Source: UBA1422 sp041859095
Lineage (GTDB): Bacteria; Bacillota; Clostridia; Peptostreptococcales; Anaerovoracaceae
Reading direction: 5' to 3'
DNA length: 16,839 nt
NCBI GenBank assembly: GCA_041859095.1
Contig: JBHEKY010000032.1
Location: 1-16,839, forward strand
Position numbers and translations under genes: made by a program. The notes below the pieces were generated by a model. That model worked only from the letters and a program-made list of their open reading frames with translations, ran no database searches and had not been told where the DNA came from. Within the stretch, counting starts at the first letter, position 1; the number at the start of each line of letters is the position of its first letter. Shown piece after piece: positions 6,826 through 14,238 of the stretch.

Positions 6826-7803
6826 CTATATGGCAAAATCGCTGGCCGCTTTGAGTCCATATGCAGGTTCTGCCGTAAGGACTGCCCTGTTGATGGCCTT
6901 TGCCATGACGCGGGTTGCCAGTGCACCCAAGGCGTCGGGGGAAACTTCCACTTCCCCGGTAGCCATGACAAAGACGGTGTCGCCATCAAATGATGTATGT
7001 ACCGGTCGAATCGCTAGGGCGTATCCGTTATGCACAATGGAAGCCAGCTTATTGCACTGCGTTTTGGAGAGCTTGGCATTTGTAACAATGCAGCTTATCG
7101 TTGTGTTGCCGCTAAATACATTGCGGTTAGCGGACATCTCCCCAAGCATGGTTTCTACCGTGTCGGAAAGTGCTGTTTTGTCATCGGTCAGAATCCCGGC
7201 GATGATTTTGCCGGTTTCGACATCAATGACATCGCCCAGAGCATTGACGGCAACGATTGCCCCGCATTTCACGCCGCCAACTTCTACGCAGTAGATGCCG
7301 GTTCCGCTTTTCATCATATTATCGACGCCCAGGTATTTGCCAATGGCGGCACCGGTTCCGGCCCCAACGTTGCCTTCTGCCACTGGTTTGCCTGCTTCCA
7401 TTTTTTCTGCATTGGTGCAGGCTTCATAGCCCATGGCGTGATCCGGCCTGGATTTGGGGCTGCCAACCACCAGGTCAAAAAGGGATGCGCCACAAACGAT
7501 GGGCACCACACCCACGCCTACATCGAAGCCGACGTTCTTCTCTTCTAAGTAAGTCATGGCGCCGTCTCCGGCAGCCAGACCATATGCGCTTCCGCCGGAC
7601 AGCATAACGCAATGGATTTGTTCCACCAGATTCACAGGCTTGAGAAGCTCTGTCTCCCGGGATGCCGGGCCACCGCCTCTGACATCCACGCCTGCCCATG
7701 CGCCCTTTTCACAGATGATGGCGGTGCATCCTGTGGCGCCTTCCAAGTCCTGGGCGTGTCCTATTTTAATTCCGTTGATTTCGGAAATATTGATCTCTTT
7801 CAT
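6826..7803 (-). CDS. P1-family (S58/DmpA-like) N-terminal-nucleophile peptidase or amidase
   Basis: A 325-residue hydrolase of the P1/S58 family, which includes the aminopeptidase DmpA, beta-peptidyl aminopeptidases and nylon-oligomer hydrolase NylC. Family landmarks are clear: GVDVRGGGPASRETELL (38-54), HCVMLSGGSAYGLAA (64-78), VGAGTGAAIGKY (146-157) and PVHTSFDGDTVFVMATG (267-283). These proteins cut themselves before a Ser or Thr that becomes the catalytic N-terminus; here the likely site is N233/T234 in SGNTTIS. No signal peptide is seen, so it acts in the cytoplasm, presumably on peptides or amides imported by the OPT transporter next to it. GGGG lies upstream of the ATG. Its ribosome site lies just past a hairpin that could reduce read-through from OPT. 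Confidence 0.88.
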   Translation of the reverse strand: MKEINISEINGIKIGHAQDLEGATGCTAIICEKGAWAGVDVRGGGPASRETELLKPVNLVEQIHCVMLSGGSAYGLAAGDGAMTYLEEKNVGFDVGVGVVPIVCGASLFDLVVGSPKSRPDHAMGYEACTNAEKMEAGKPVAEGNVGAGTGAAIGKYLGVDNMMKSGTGIYCVEVGGVKCGAIVAVNALGDVIDVETGKIIAGILTDDKTALSDTVETMLGEMSANRNVFSGNTTISCIVTNAKLSKTQCNKLASIVHNGYALAIRPVHTSFDGDTVFVMATGEVEVSPDALGALATRVMAKAINRAVLTAEPAYGLKAASDFAI

Positions 7804-7821
7804 GCTTTTCCCCTATTCTAA

Positions 7822-7857
7822 AAAGTGAAGGGCACGCCTGGCTTGCAGGGTGCCCTT
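7822..7857 (-). terminator. attenuator-like hairpin between the OPT and P1 peptidase genes
   Basis: Stem AAGGGCAC (7828-7835) with GTGCCCTT (7850-7857), 14-base loop. On the minus strand it runs into CACTTTTTAG. It starts about 22 bases after the OPT stop and is followed within about 20 bases by the P1 peptidase start, so it may be a partial terminator setting the expression ratio inside the operon, or a full terminator with a promoter I did not see. Confidence 0.65.
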
Positions 7858-7879
7858 ACCTCTTATGTTATTGTTTCAA

Positions 7880-9550
7880 TTAAATTGAAAGCAGGGCCGG
7901 AATGGCTTGGGTCAAAGCGATGATAACGCCGACAACGGCTTCGCCACCCAATAATCCGGATGCAATAATGCTGCCTGTTCCTCGTGCTTCATACTTCGGA
8001 AAGGCTTTCATAACGATGAATCTGACTAGGCCACCAACAAATGCGGTAGCGGACAGATAGAACGGCAGGTATACGCCAAGGCCCAATGTCATAACAGGGA
8101 AGTTGATGACGTACAGGATGACAGCGGCTACCAGGCCGATCAGGAACCAGGTCAAGTTAGGAATGCCACCAACCATGGCTGCAACCATACCGGCTTGAGG
8201 TGCGATGAAGCCATCGGCTGAACCGAATGCTTCAGGACCGTAAGCAATCAGGATGGCATAGAAAATTACTACAGCGGTAAATGCGCCGACGACTCCGCCA
8301 ATGCACTCACCAAGCCACTGGGCTTTTGGGTTGGATTTCAGGATGTAACCGGCTTTAAAGTCATTCATGACATCGCCTACGAGACCGCATGCAATGGCTA
8401 CGATCGCGGCCACAAAGAAGGCTTCAGTTTGTCCGATATCGGAAACCGCTTTGGCGGCAATCAGTACGATGATGCCAAACACTTCCATGGGGTTGATGCC
8501 GGATTGTCCAACCGTCTGAGCGGACATGGCCGTAGCCAGCCAAACACCTAAAATCGCAACGACACTTGCAAAGAAAGGCATGTCGGTTACAAATGTATAA
8601 AGCACAACCAGAAGAATCATGAGAATCGGTGCCCATCGTAGATTGACGATGCTACCGTTGTTATCATAATTGCTCTTGCTGAACATGGGTCCAAAGATTT
8701 CTTTTGCCTTGGGGAGGATGCCCTTGACGATGATGCCAACACCGGTGCCGACCATGAGACCAATACCCAGTGAAGACTTTATGTCATTGGCGGCGGTCAG
8801 GTCCCACCATCCCATTTCAACACCACCGAATACGATGCCGAAGTTGCCCAGGATTGCACCCAGGAACCAAACGCCGATGAAAATCGGTCCGACAATGTAA
8901 CCTACGGACATCAGCATGGGGGATGCCCAGATTGCCGGAATGATGCCATAGGTTGCGGTCAGATTGGAGGCTACTGCATTGCCGGGGAGCAGTGCAGGGA
9001 TTAATAGTGCTTTATCCCGAAGGAACGTCCACAGTGCTGCAACACCTAATGAAGAAAACAAGGTTATGGCTTTCTTTCCGCCTTCATCTCCAACAATCAG
9101 GGTTTCAGCCGCTGCCTGGCCCATGGGGTATGCCAACTGCTTGGTTTCGACGAAATACTTACGGATAAGTGCAGTGAAAATCAAACCAAGTAGAACGCCT
9201 CCCAAGACGACCAATAGTAGGTCTAAGAAGCTAACATCCGCACCTGGGTCTAGCATGTAGATGCCGGGGATGGTGAAGGCCAACCCGCCGGCTGTCATTG
9301 CGCCCGCAGACATTGAGGTATGGGTGACATTAATTTCATTGATGTTTGTCTTACCCAACGCTTTCAGGAAGAACATTGAAATCAACGCAACAAAGATAAT
9401 CGGAAAAGGTAATGCACCCAACTTCAGCGCCACATACATGGAGCTGCAAGTTAGAATCATTGATCCTGCGGAACCGATTAGCATTCCACGCAGAGTAAAT
9501 TGTTCTCTGAAAGAAGTGGCATATTTGATGCCCTTAGTTTCTTTTTCCAT
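7880..9550 (-). CDS. OPT-family oligopeptide transporter
   Basis: A 556-residue polytopic membrane protein of the OPT family with roughly 13-15 hydrophobic helices. The N-terminal half has the bacterial OPT signature SMSAGAMTAGGLAFTIPGIY (79-98), preceded by SSMYVALKLGALPFPIIF, and KQLAYPMGQAAAETLIVG in the middle. OPT proteins take up small peptides or related metal chelates, driven by protons. The ATG at 9550 follows GGGAGG at ideal spacing. It sits between a YtcJ-like amidohydrolase upstream (61 bases) and a P1 peptidase downstream (76 bases), all on one strand, which argues that its cargo is a peptide or amide broken down by those enzymes. Confidence 0.92.
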   Translation of the reverse strand: MEKETKGIKYATSFREQFTLRGMLIGSAGSMILTCSSMYVALKLGALPFPIIFVALISMFFLKALGKTNINEINVTHTSMSAGAMTAGGLAFTIPGIYMLDPGADVSFLDLLLVVLGGVLLGLIFTALIRKYFVETKQLAYPMGQAAAETLIVGDEGGKKAITLFSSLGVAALWTFLRDKALLIPALLPGNAVASNLTATYGIIPAIWASPMLMSVGYIVGPIFIGVWFLGAILGNFGIVFGGVEMGWWDLTAANDIKSSLGIGLMVGTGVGIIVKGILPKAKEIFGPMFSKSNYDNNGSIVNLRWAPILMILLVVLYTFVTDMPFFASVVAILGVWLATAMSAQTVGQSGINPMEVFGIIVLIAAKAVSDIGQTEAFFVAAIVAIACGLVGDVMNDFKAGYILKSNPKAQWLGECIGGVVGAFTAVVIFYAILIAYGPEAFGSADGFIAPQAGMVAAMVGGIPNLTWFLIGLVAAVILYVINFPVMTLGLGVYLPFYLSATAFVGGLVRFIVMKAFPKYEARGTGSIIASGLLGGEAVVGVIIALTQAIPALLSI

Positions 9551-9611
9551 TTTTCCTCCCTTTCATAATTAAAATAATTCTCTTCTCTTTATACAATGCA
9601 AGTTGGCATCG

Positions 9612-11279
9612 TTACGAAGATGAATCTTCATACTCGATTATACCATCTATTACTGTCATTTCAATCTTTACCTCACTGATTTGATGTGGCAAATCGGTAA
9701 AGATATCTTGGGAAAGTACCACTAGGTCCGCTAGTTTTCCCACTTCGATACTGCCCTTGATTTCCTCTTCTTTGGAGGCAATGGCGCCGTTTATGGTATA
9801 CAGCCGCAGCGCCTCTTTTAGGGTAATGCATTGGGTCTGATCCACCGGTTCTCCAGTGGTTCGATCTGTCCGGTTTACTGCGGCATCCAGCACGGCCATT
9901 GGCTCAATGGGGCCGGAGGGAGCGTCGCTGGAAATGGAAACCCGCACACCGGCGTCTATCATGGACCGGAGGGCGATGAAGTACTCCATCCGTTCTCCGT
10001 AGTATGTTGTGTAATTGCTCCCGTTCCATGCAATGAATCCCGGATTACAGCTGGGACAAATCCCCAGTGCCGCCATCCTTTCAATCAGATTCTGATCAAC
10101 GATAGCGCAATGCTCGATGCGGTGGCGTGGATCTTTTCGGGGAAAAGTGTTCATGGCTTTTTCGTAGCCCTCCACCATAAACTCCACTGCCAAATCCCCC
10201 ACCGCATGGGCGGTAACCTGGCAACCTGCACGGTGCAAATACTCAATATATTCCGCCGTTTCTTCCCGGGTCCAACCCAAAATTCCCGGCAAATTCGAAT
10301 CGTGGGAATAGGGTTTCCTTGTTGCGCAGGAAGGCGCACTAGTGCCACCATCTATCATAAATTTTGAGCAGCCAAATCGGAAATAATCATCCCCTTCTCC
10401 ACTGACATGTCCCCCCTCAACAAAAGCCTTGTTGTCCGCCAGCGAGAATTGTTTTCCAAAGATGCTGTGAATCATCATATAGGAACGAGGTTTGAAAACC
10501 CGTTTGGCACAAAGATCATGCATCAGCCTGTATGACACCTCTCCGCATTCTCCCGGGTCGTGGATGGAAGTAATGCCGTTTCGAAGGAGCAGGTCATTGG
10601 ATTTCATCGCCGCATCATATTGCTGCTGCTCGGTATAACCGACTTTACTCCATAGCAAAAAATGGGTATGGTCATACACCAACCCGGTAAGTCTACCGCT
10701 ATGAACTTCTATTTCGTTTTGGGGATATCTTGCCGCATCGACAGGAGAAAACACGCCGATGGTTCCGAGGGCTTGACTGTTATAGATGGAAAGATGTCCG
10801 CTGACATGCATGCACTGGACCGGGTGATTTGGGGCTGCTTTGTCCAGCTCCTCCCGAATCAGGTGCCGTTTTTCGGCGATACTATTTTGATTGTACCCCA
10901 TCATGGAAATCCACGCGCCTGGCGGCCGTACGGCTGCTGCCTTACGAACCAGTGTCAGGACGTCTTCGATGGAAGGACAATTTTCTGTTGAAATATCAAT
11001 GATTGCAGCCTCTTCGTCCAAGCCAAAGAGCCCATTCAAAATCGGATGGTAATGGCTGTCGATAAAGCCCGGGAGAAGGGTTTTCCCCTGCAGGTCTACC
11101 ACTCTTGTGTCGTGTCCCGCAGTCAGGATGGCTTCTTCCGAAGTTCCGACGTAAATGATTTGTTTGCCACTGACGGCCACCGCCTGGCAGATTGAGTCCC
11201 TGGCGTCCATGGTCGTAACCCGGCCATTGACAAAAACAAGGTCTGCCATTGGCCTTTTGTGTTGCATTTCTTTTTCCAT
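9612..11279 (-). CDS. YtcJ-like metal-dependent amidohydrolase
   Basis: A 555-residue amidohydrolase-superfamily enzyme of the Amidohydro_3/YtcJ group, whose members hydrolyse amide or formamide bonds. An N-terminal beta domain (DLVFVNGRVTTMD) leads to the metal-binding H76-x-H78 in LLPGFIDSHYHP; further ligands are expected at HAVGD (about 335), HRIEH (about 364) and SSDAPSGP (about 455); the C-terminus returns to the beta domain with GSIEVGKLADLVVL. I chose ATG 11279 because GGAG lies eight bases upstream; GTG 11288 and ATG 11249 are alternatives. It is the first gene of the unit with OPT, the P1 peptidase and PAP2. The natural substrate is unknown; a role in degrading imported peptides or amides is inferred from the neighbours. 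Confidence 0.88.
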   Translation of the reverse strand: MEKEMQHKRPMADLVFVNGRVTTMDARDSICQAVAVSGKQIIYVGTSEEAILTAGHDTRVVDLQGKTLLPGFIDSHYHPILNGLFGLDEEAAIIDISTENCPSIEDVLTLVRKAAAVRPPGAWISMMGYNQNSIAEKRHLIREELDKAAPNHPVQCMHVSGHLSIYNSQALGTIGVFSPVDAARYPQNEIEVHSGRLTGLVYDHTHFLLWSKVGYTEQQQYDAAMKSNDLLLRNGITSIHDPGECGEVSYRLMHDLCAKRVFKPRSYMMIHSIFGKQFSLADNKAFVEGGHVSGEGDDYFRFGCSKFMIDGGTSAPSCATRKPYSHDSNLPGILGWTREETAEYIEYLHRAGCQVTAHAVGDLAVEFMVEGYEKAMNTFPRKDPRHRIEHCAIVDQNLIERMAALGICPSCNPGFIAWNGSNYTTYYGERMEYFIALRSMIDAGVRVSISSDAPSGPIEPMAVLDAAVNRTDRTTGEPVDQTQCITLKEALRLYTINGAIASKEEEIKGSIEVGKLADLVVLSQDIFTDLPHQISEVKIEMTVIDGIIEYEDSSS

Positions 11280-11376
11280 TTGTCGCACTCCATGGTTGGT
11301 TCCGCACCGGGGATCAAACCCTCGGGTCGAAAAGTGTCGGCTTTGGTCATTGTGTCTTGCTTTGAATCGCTATTCA

Positions 11377-11382
11377 ATTATA
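11377..11382 (-). promoter_or_regulatory. possible -10 box for the amidohydrolase operon
   Basis: A perfect TATAAT on the minus strand about 100 bases before the amidohydrolase start, without a good -35 sequence. The rest of 11289-11511 shows no gene and no convincing terminator for panE. Confidence 0.3.
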
Positions 11383-11511
11383 CTATCCATTGGCAAGATT
11401 TCGCTTATGCTTGCGCGTTCAGTCTATCGCCAAATTGTAAATTGCTATATGCCTTATTATGCCATATTTCTATCCTAAATGTTCCAATTATTTTTGCGCC
11501 CAATGCAACAT

Positions 11512-12438
11512 TTATTTTTGTGGTTTTTGCTCAATTGTTTTGATTAGATTGGTCAGGGCTAGGTTGATAGGGGTTGGGATTCCCAGCGCGCGCCCTTCCC
11601 GGACGATAGCGCCGTTGATCATGTCAATCTCGGTTTTCCGCCCATTGGATACATCCTGCAACATGGAGGAACGGTTTGGCGCCGTAGCACTGCAAAGAGC
11701 ACGGGTATGTTCCACCGCATCTTCATAACTCAAACATACCCCTTTGGCATCAGCAACCGCTTTTGCTTCCAGCACGGCCAGTGTCATCAGTTCTTCCGTT
11801 TCCGGATAGTCCAAAATTTGACCATTTAGCAGACCAGTAATGGCAGTCAAGGCATTCAGCCCCACGTTGCTCAGGAGTTTGCCCCAAATTAAGCCTATCG
11901 CATTATCGGAAGTTTCGGTTTCCAAACCCGCCTGGCTGAACATGTCCGCAATTCCTTTCACCCGATCCGTAATTTCCCCTGAAAGCTCACCGATAACGGT
12001 CTTTCCTACGCCGGCGTGTTTCATCCTACCGGCACCCAGCATGGTAGCCCCGTGGGCGGTAGTCCCAGCCAAAACGTTGCAGGTCGGTACGGTTTCGCAG
12101 ATGGCATCCACATTGCCCAACCCGTTTTGGAGAGTCAACACCGTAGTGCTTTCCTTGATCAAGGCTTTATTGTCCAGCATGGCTTGATGGGTCATGGTGG
12201 ACTTCACAAAGATGATGACCAAATCCACAGGCCCCACTTCATAAGCATGACGGCATGCTTTCAGTTTGTTGTAAGTTTCAAAAGAACCGTCTTCTTCCAT
12301 TTGAACCCCGTCACGATTGATGGCATCCAGGTGGTCCTGCCAAACATCCAATAGGTATATTTGGTTTTGTGGCAAGGTGGAAAGTCGGGCACCATACAGG
12401 CATCCCATAGCTCCGGCACCAACAATGGCAATTTTCAT
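11512..12438 (-). CDS. panE: 2-dehydropantoate 2-reductase (ketopantoate reductase)
   Basis: A 308-residue NADPH-dependent enzyme reducing ketopantoate to pantoate in pantothenate and coenzyme A synthesis. The N-terminal Rossmann motif is IVGAGAMGCLYG (residues 5-16). The catalytic region has KLLSNVGLNALTAITGLLNG with the expected lysine and asparagines, and a C-terminal GRKTEIDMINGAIV with the conserved glutamate. The start is ATG 12438, preceded by AAAGGAG; reading further upstream would add 12 unrelated residues. It lies 41 bases after panB, which makes its substrate, so the pair is a logical operon. Related KPR-family reductases exist, but the neighbour makes PanE the best call. Confidence 0.92.
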   Translation of the reverse strand: MKIAIVGAGAMGCLYGARLSTLPQNQIYLLDVWQDHLDAINRDGVQMEEDGSFETYNKLKACRHAYEVGPVDLVIIFVKSTMTHQAMLDNKALIKESTTVLTLQNGLGNVDAICETVPTCNVLAGTTAHGATMLGAGRMKHAGVGKTVIGELSGEITDRVKGIADMFSQAGLETETSDNAIGLIWGKLLSNVGLNALTAITGLLNGQILDYPETEELMTLAVLEAKAVADAKGVCLSYEDAVEHTRALCSATAPNRSSMLQDVSNGRKTEIDMINGAIVREGRALGIPTPINLALTNLIKTIEQKPQK

Positions 12439-12479
12439 AGTCGCTCCTTTCCGGCAAATCCAGTGAGCCGGCATTGCAT

Positions 12480-13310
12480 CTAATATAGTCTCTTCAGTTC
12501 TTCTTCTGTAACGCCACCGAAGGTGTGTTTCGCTTCCGGAAATGCACCGGTCTTCACTTCTTCTTTGTAAGTTTCCAGTGCTTTAACGATTTCAGGCGCC
12601 AGGTTTAAATATTGTTTGACGAATTTAGGCAGGAACTTCTCGAACAGACCAACCATGTCATGGAAAACCAGAACCTGTCCGTCAGTATATCTTCCGCCGC
12701 CAATCCCGATGGTGGGAATGGTGAGTTTTTCGGTAATCATTTTGCCCAATTCTTCCGGCACACACTCCAGTACGATGGCAAACGCGCCGGCTTTCTCCAG
12801 TGCCAAGGCATCATCCAGCACATCCTTGGCTGCATCGCCCTTGCCCTGAATTTTGAAGCCTCCCAGTTTGGAAACAGTTTGAGGGGTCAGCCCGATGTGC
12901 CCCATGACAGGAACACCTGCATCGACGATGGCTTTGACAGTATCCGCAATGATTTTGCCACCCTCCAGTTTGATCACGTCGCAACGTCCTTCTTTCATGA
13001 GCCGTGTTGCGTTTTCGATGGCTTGTTCTTTTGATATATTATAGGAGCCAAACGGCATATCGCCCACAATCATAGGGCTGGGTGCCCCCAGCACCACCGG
13101 CTTGATATGATAAATCATCTGATCCATAGTGCAAGCTACCGTCGAGTCATCTCCAAGTACGGTCATCATCAGTGAATCCCCGACCAAAATGATCTCGATT
13201 CCTGACTGTTCGACCAAACAAGCTGTTGGATAATCATAAGCGGTAGTCATGCTGATTTTTTCGCCTTTGTCTTTCATTTCTTGCAGTTTCAAGGTTGTAA
13301 TTTTTGCCAT
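12480..13310 (-). CDS. panB: 3-methyl-2-oxobutanoate hydroxymethyltransferase
   Basis: A 276-residue TIM-barrel enzyme that transfers a hydroxymethyl group from methylene-tetrahydrofolate to ketoisovalerate, giving ketopantoate. The metal ligands D45 (LVGDSLMM), D84 (VGDMPFGSY) and E116 (IKLEGG) and the catalytic E182 (ECVPEEL) are in place, and the length is normal. The ATG at 13310 follows AAGGAG. panE comes next in the same operon; panC and panD are not in the window. A promoter about 85 bases upstream faces away from the tRNA-Pro gene, with which it shares the intergenic region. Confidence 0.96.
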   Translation of the reverse strand: MAKITTLKLQEMKDKGEKISMTTAYDYPTACLVEQSGIEIILVGDSLMMTVLGDDSTVACTMDQMIYHIKPVVLGAPSPMIVGDMPFGSYNISKEQAIENATRLMKEGRCDVIKLEGGKIIADTVKAIVDAGVPVMGHIGLTPQTVSKLGGFKIQGKGDAAKDVLDDALALEKAGAFAIVLECVPEELGKMITEKLTIPTIGIGGGRYTDGQVLVFHDMVGLFEKFLPKFVKQYLNLAPEIVKALETYKEEVKTGAFPEAKHTFGGVTEEELKRLY

Positions 13311-13393
13311 AGCTATGTCTCCTTTGTATGATTTTGATTTGGATTGATGTATGTATTGTACATGAATTTGGAAATCTTTTTTACAATTATTTT

Positions 13394-13422
13394 ATTATAT
13401 ATCTTTTTTTTATCTCTGTCAT
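13394..13422 (-). promoter_or_regulatory. sigma-A promoter of panB-panE
   Basis: ATGACA (13417-13422) and TATAAT (13394-13399) on the minus strand with a 17-base spacer. It lies directly against the tRNA-Pro promoter on the other strand. Confidence 0.75.
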
Positions 13423-13425
13423 GTG

Positions 13426-13431
13426 TATAAT
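13426..13431 (+). promoter_or_regulatory. -10 box of the tRNA-Pro promoter
   Basis: A perfect TATAAT 15 bases before the mature 5' end of the tRNA. The -35 position is a T-run rather than TTGACA. The spacer contains the -35 box of panB on the opposite strand. Confidence 0.55.
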
Positions 13432-13445
13432 ATACTTATTGTCCG

Positions 13446-13522
13446 CGGGACGTAGCGCAGCTTGGTAGCGCGATTGCTTCGGGAGTAATAGGCCGCAGGT
13501 TCAAATCCTGTCGTCCCGACCA
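13446..13522 (+). tRNA. tRNA-Pro (anticodon CGG)
   Basis: A complete 77-base cloverleaf with encoded CCA. Acceptor stem CGGGACG (13446-13452) pairs with CGTCCCG (13512-13518); the D stem is GCGC/GCGC (13455-13458, 13468-13471). The anticodon stem ATTGC/GTAAT holds one G-T wobble and loop TTCGGGA with CGG at 13480-13482. The variable loop is AGGCC, and the T stem GCAGG/CCTGT closes TTCAAAT. The CGGG start and GGCGCAG-like D arm are typical of proline tRNA; it reads CCG codons. Confidence 0.97.
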
Positions 13523-13569
13523 AAGACAAAAACACCACACGAAAGTGTGGTGTTTTTGTCTTTTTGTTT
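13523..13569 (+). terminator. strong terminator of the tRNA-Pro gene
   Basis: A perfect 19-bp stem (13522-13540 with 13545-13563) closed by a GAAA tetraloop and ending in a T-rich run. The stem begins at the last base of the tRNA, so the 3' trailer is essentially only this hairpin. It is unusually long for a terminator. Confidence 0.92.
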
Positions 13570-13574
13570 GCATG

Positions 13575-13594
13575 CAGGATTTGGACCTGCGGCC
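13575..13594 (-). repeat. inverted copy of the tRNA-Pro T-arm
   Basis: The 20 bases match the reverse complement of tRNA positions 13491-13510 (variable loop end plus T-arm) at 19 of 20 sites; the one change turns TTC into TCC in the T loop. With one further base on its upper side the copy folds as a T-arm with five Watson-Crick pairs, GCAGG with CCTGC. Together with the terminator it forms a nested inverted repeat spanning 13491-13594, the two paired parts being separated by 11 unpaired bases on each side. Confidence 0.85.
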
Positions 13595-13604
13595 AGATGG
13601 GGTT

Positions 13605-13727
13605 CGGGGAAGGATTCCTTCCCCGAGTTGAGCAGTGCATCTTCAATCTCCCCTGCACTGCGGACCACCGCTTCGGGGGTGACAGGCAGTCCCGCCGGAC
13701 TGCCGCCAAGAGGGGGCAGCGCCCCCT
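13605..13727. repeat. GC-rich array of tandem hairpins, unknown element
   Basis: Four perfect stems follow one another: 13605-13613/13617-13625 (9 bp), 13632-13639/13654-13661 (8 bp, 14-base loop), 13685-13692/13697-13704 (8 bp, loop CGCC) and 13711-13717/13721-13727 (7 bp, loop AGC). A weaker fifth, CACC/GGTG, lies around 13666-13679. The block is far richer in G+C than the DNA on either side. I see no start with a ribosome site and treat the reading frames as non-coding. It could be a structured RNA, a dispersed genomic repeat or the end of a mobile element; I do not recognise it. It fills most of the gene-free interval 13523-13855. Confidence 0.6.
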
Positions 13728-13745
13728 ATGGGGAGCGGAAGCGAC

Positions 13746-13775
13746 GGCCCAGGTTCCATCTTGTCGTCCCGACCA
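13746..13775 (+). pseudogene. decayed direct copy of the tRNA-Pro 3' end
   Basis: The last 14 bases, TGTCGTCCCGACCA (13762-13775), are identical to the tRNA end at 13509-13522, CCA included. The preceding 16 bases align with the tRNA T-arm (GGCC, CAGGTTC) with two single-base deletions and two substitutions. No 5' half of a tRNA stands before it. It may be an attachment-site duplicate left by integration at the tRNA 3' end, or the remnant of a second tRNA gene. Confidence 0.8.
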
Positions 13776-13826
13776 CCATAAGGGAAAGCTGCAACAAATT
13801 TTATGCCTTTGTTTATATTTACAACA

Positions 13827-13835
13827 TGATATAAT
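13827..13835 (+). promoter_or_regulatory. extended -10 promoter of the AraC/GyrI pair
   Basis: TGATATAAT (TGn plus a perfect TATAAT at 13830-13835), 20 bases before the AraC start codon. A possible TTGTTT -35 box at 13809-13814 is only 15 bases away from it. Confidence 0.6.
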
Positions 13836-13855
13836 TTGACTGTGAGGATGATTTT

Positions 13856-14194
13856 ATGATAAGTTATGAAAAATTAATAAATAAAACCGAAGATTATATT
13901 GAAGATCATTTAACTGAAAAAATAACTTTAGATATGCTGGCTCAGCACTTAAACATATCAAAATATTATTATCACCATATCTTTAGTACACATAGTAATG
14001 AAACAATTAAAGAGTTTATTACTAGGATTAAAATGGAAAGATCTGCAATTTATTTAGTCGTTAATCACTCAATTACTATTACGGAAATTGCATTAAAATA
14101 TGGATATAGTGATTCCAGTTCATACAACAAAACGTTTAAAAAATTTTTTGGAATTAATCCAACACAGTATAGAAAAGCAAGAAATGACAAGTAA
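13856..14194 (+). CDS. AraC-family DNA-binding protein (DNA-binding domain only)
   Basis: A 112-residue transcription factor made only of the AraC/XylS DNA-binding domain: first helix-turn-helix at about 25-46 (LDMLAQHLNISKYYYHHIF), second at about 75-99 (ITEIALKYGYSDSSSYNKTF), and the closing FFGINPTQYRK. It has no ligand-binding part; the next gene encodes just such a domain (GyrI-like), which in Rob- and BltR-type regulators is usually joined to the DNA-binding part in one chain. The ATG at 13856 follows GAGG. The coding sequence is very AT-rich, unlike panB or tyrS nearby, and its location just behind a tRNA remnant suggests acquisition. The target genes are unknown. Confidence 0.92.
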   Translation: MISYEKLINKTEDYIEDHLTEKITLDMLAQHLNISKYYYHHIFSTHSNETIKEFITRIKMERSAIYLVVNHSITITEIALKYGYSDSSSYNKTFKKFFGINPTQYRKARNDK

Positions 14195-14238
14195 TAATAT
14201 TAAACTACAATTATAATGTTATTAAAGGAGATGCAATT

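Noticed and set aside
9831..10367. A 178-codon plus-strand frame opposite the amidohydrolase.
   Set aside because: Shadow of a real gene, cysteine- and histidine-rich low-quality translation, no ribosome site.
13419..13709. A 96-codon reading frame on the minus strand across the tRNA and hairpin region, containing VGTTGFEPA.
   Set aside because: It runs antisense through the tRNA and its terminator, has no ribosome site, and the VGTTGFEPA string is the usual translation artefact of antisense tRNA sequence.
13547..13839. Two overlapping plus-strand frames through the GC-rich hairpin array.
   Set aside because: No ribosome site, no recognisable domain, and the sequence is better explained by secondary structure.
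14195..14238. A frameshift or sequencing error joining the AraC and GyrI-like genes.
   Set aside because: The 44-base gap holds stops, and a proper AAAGGAG at correct spacing before the second ATG; a single indel would not fuse them cleanly.
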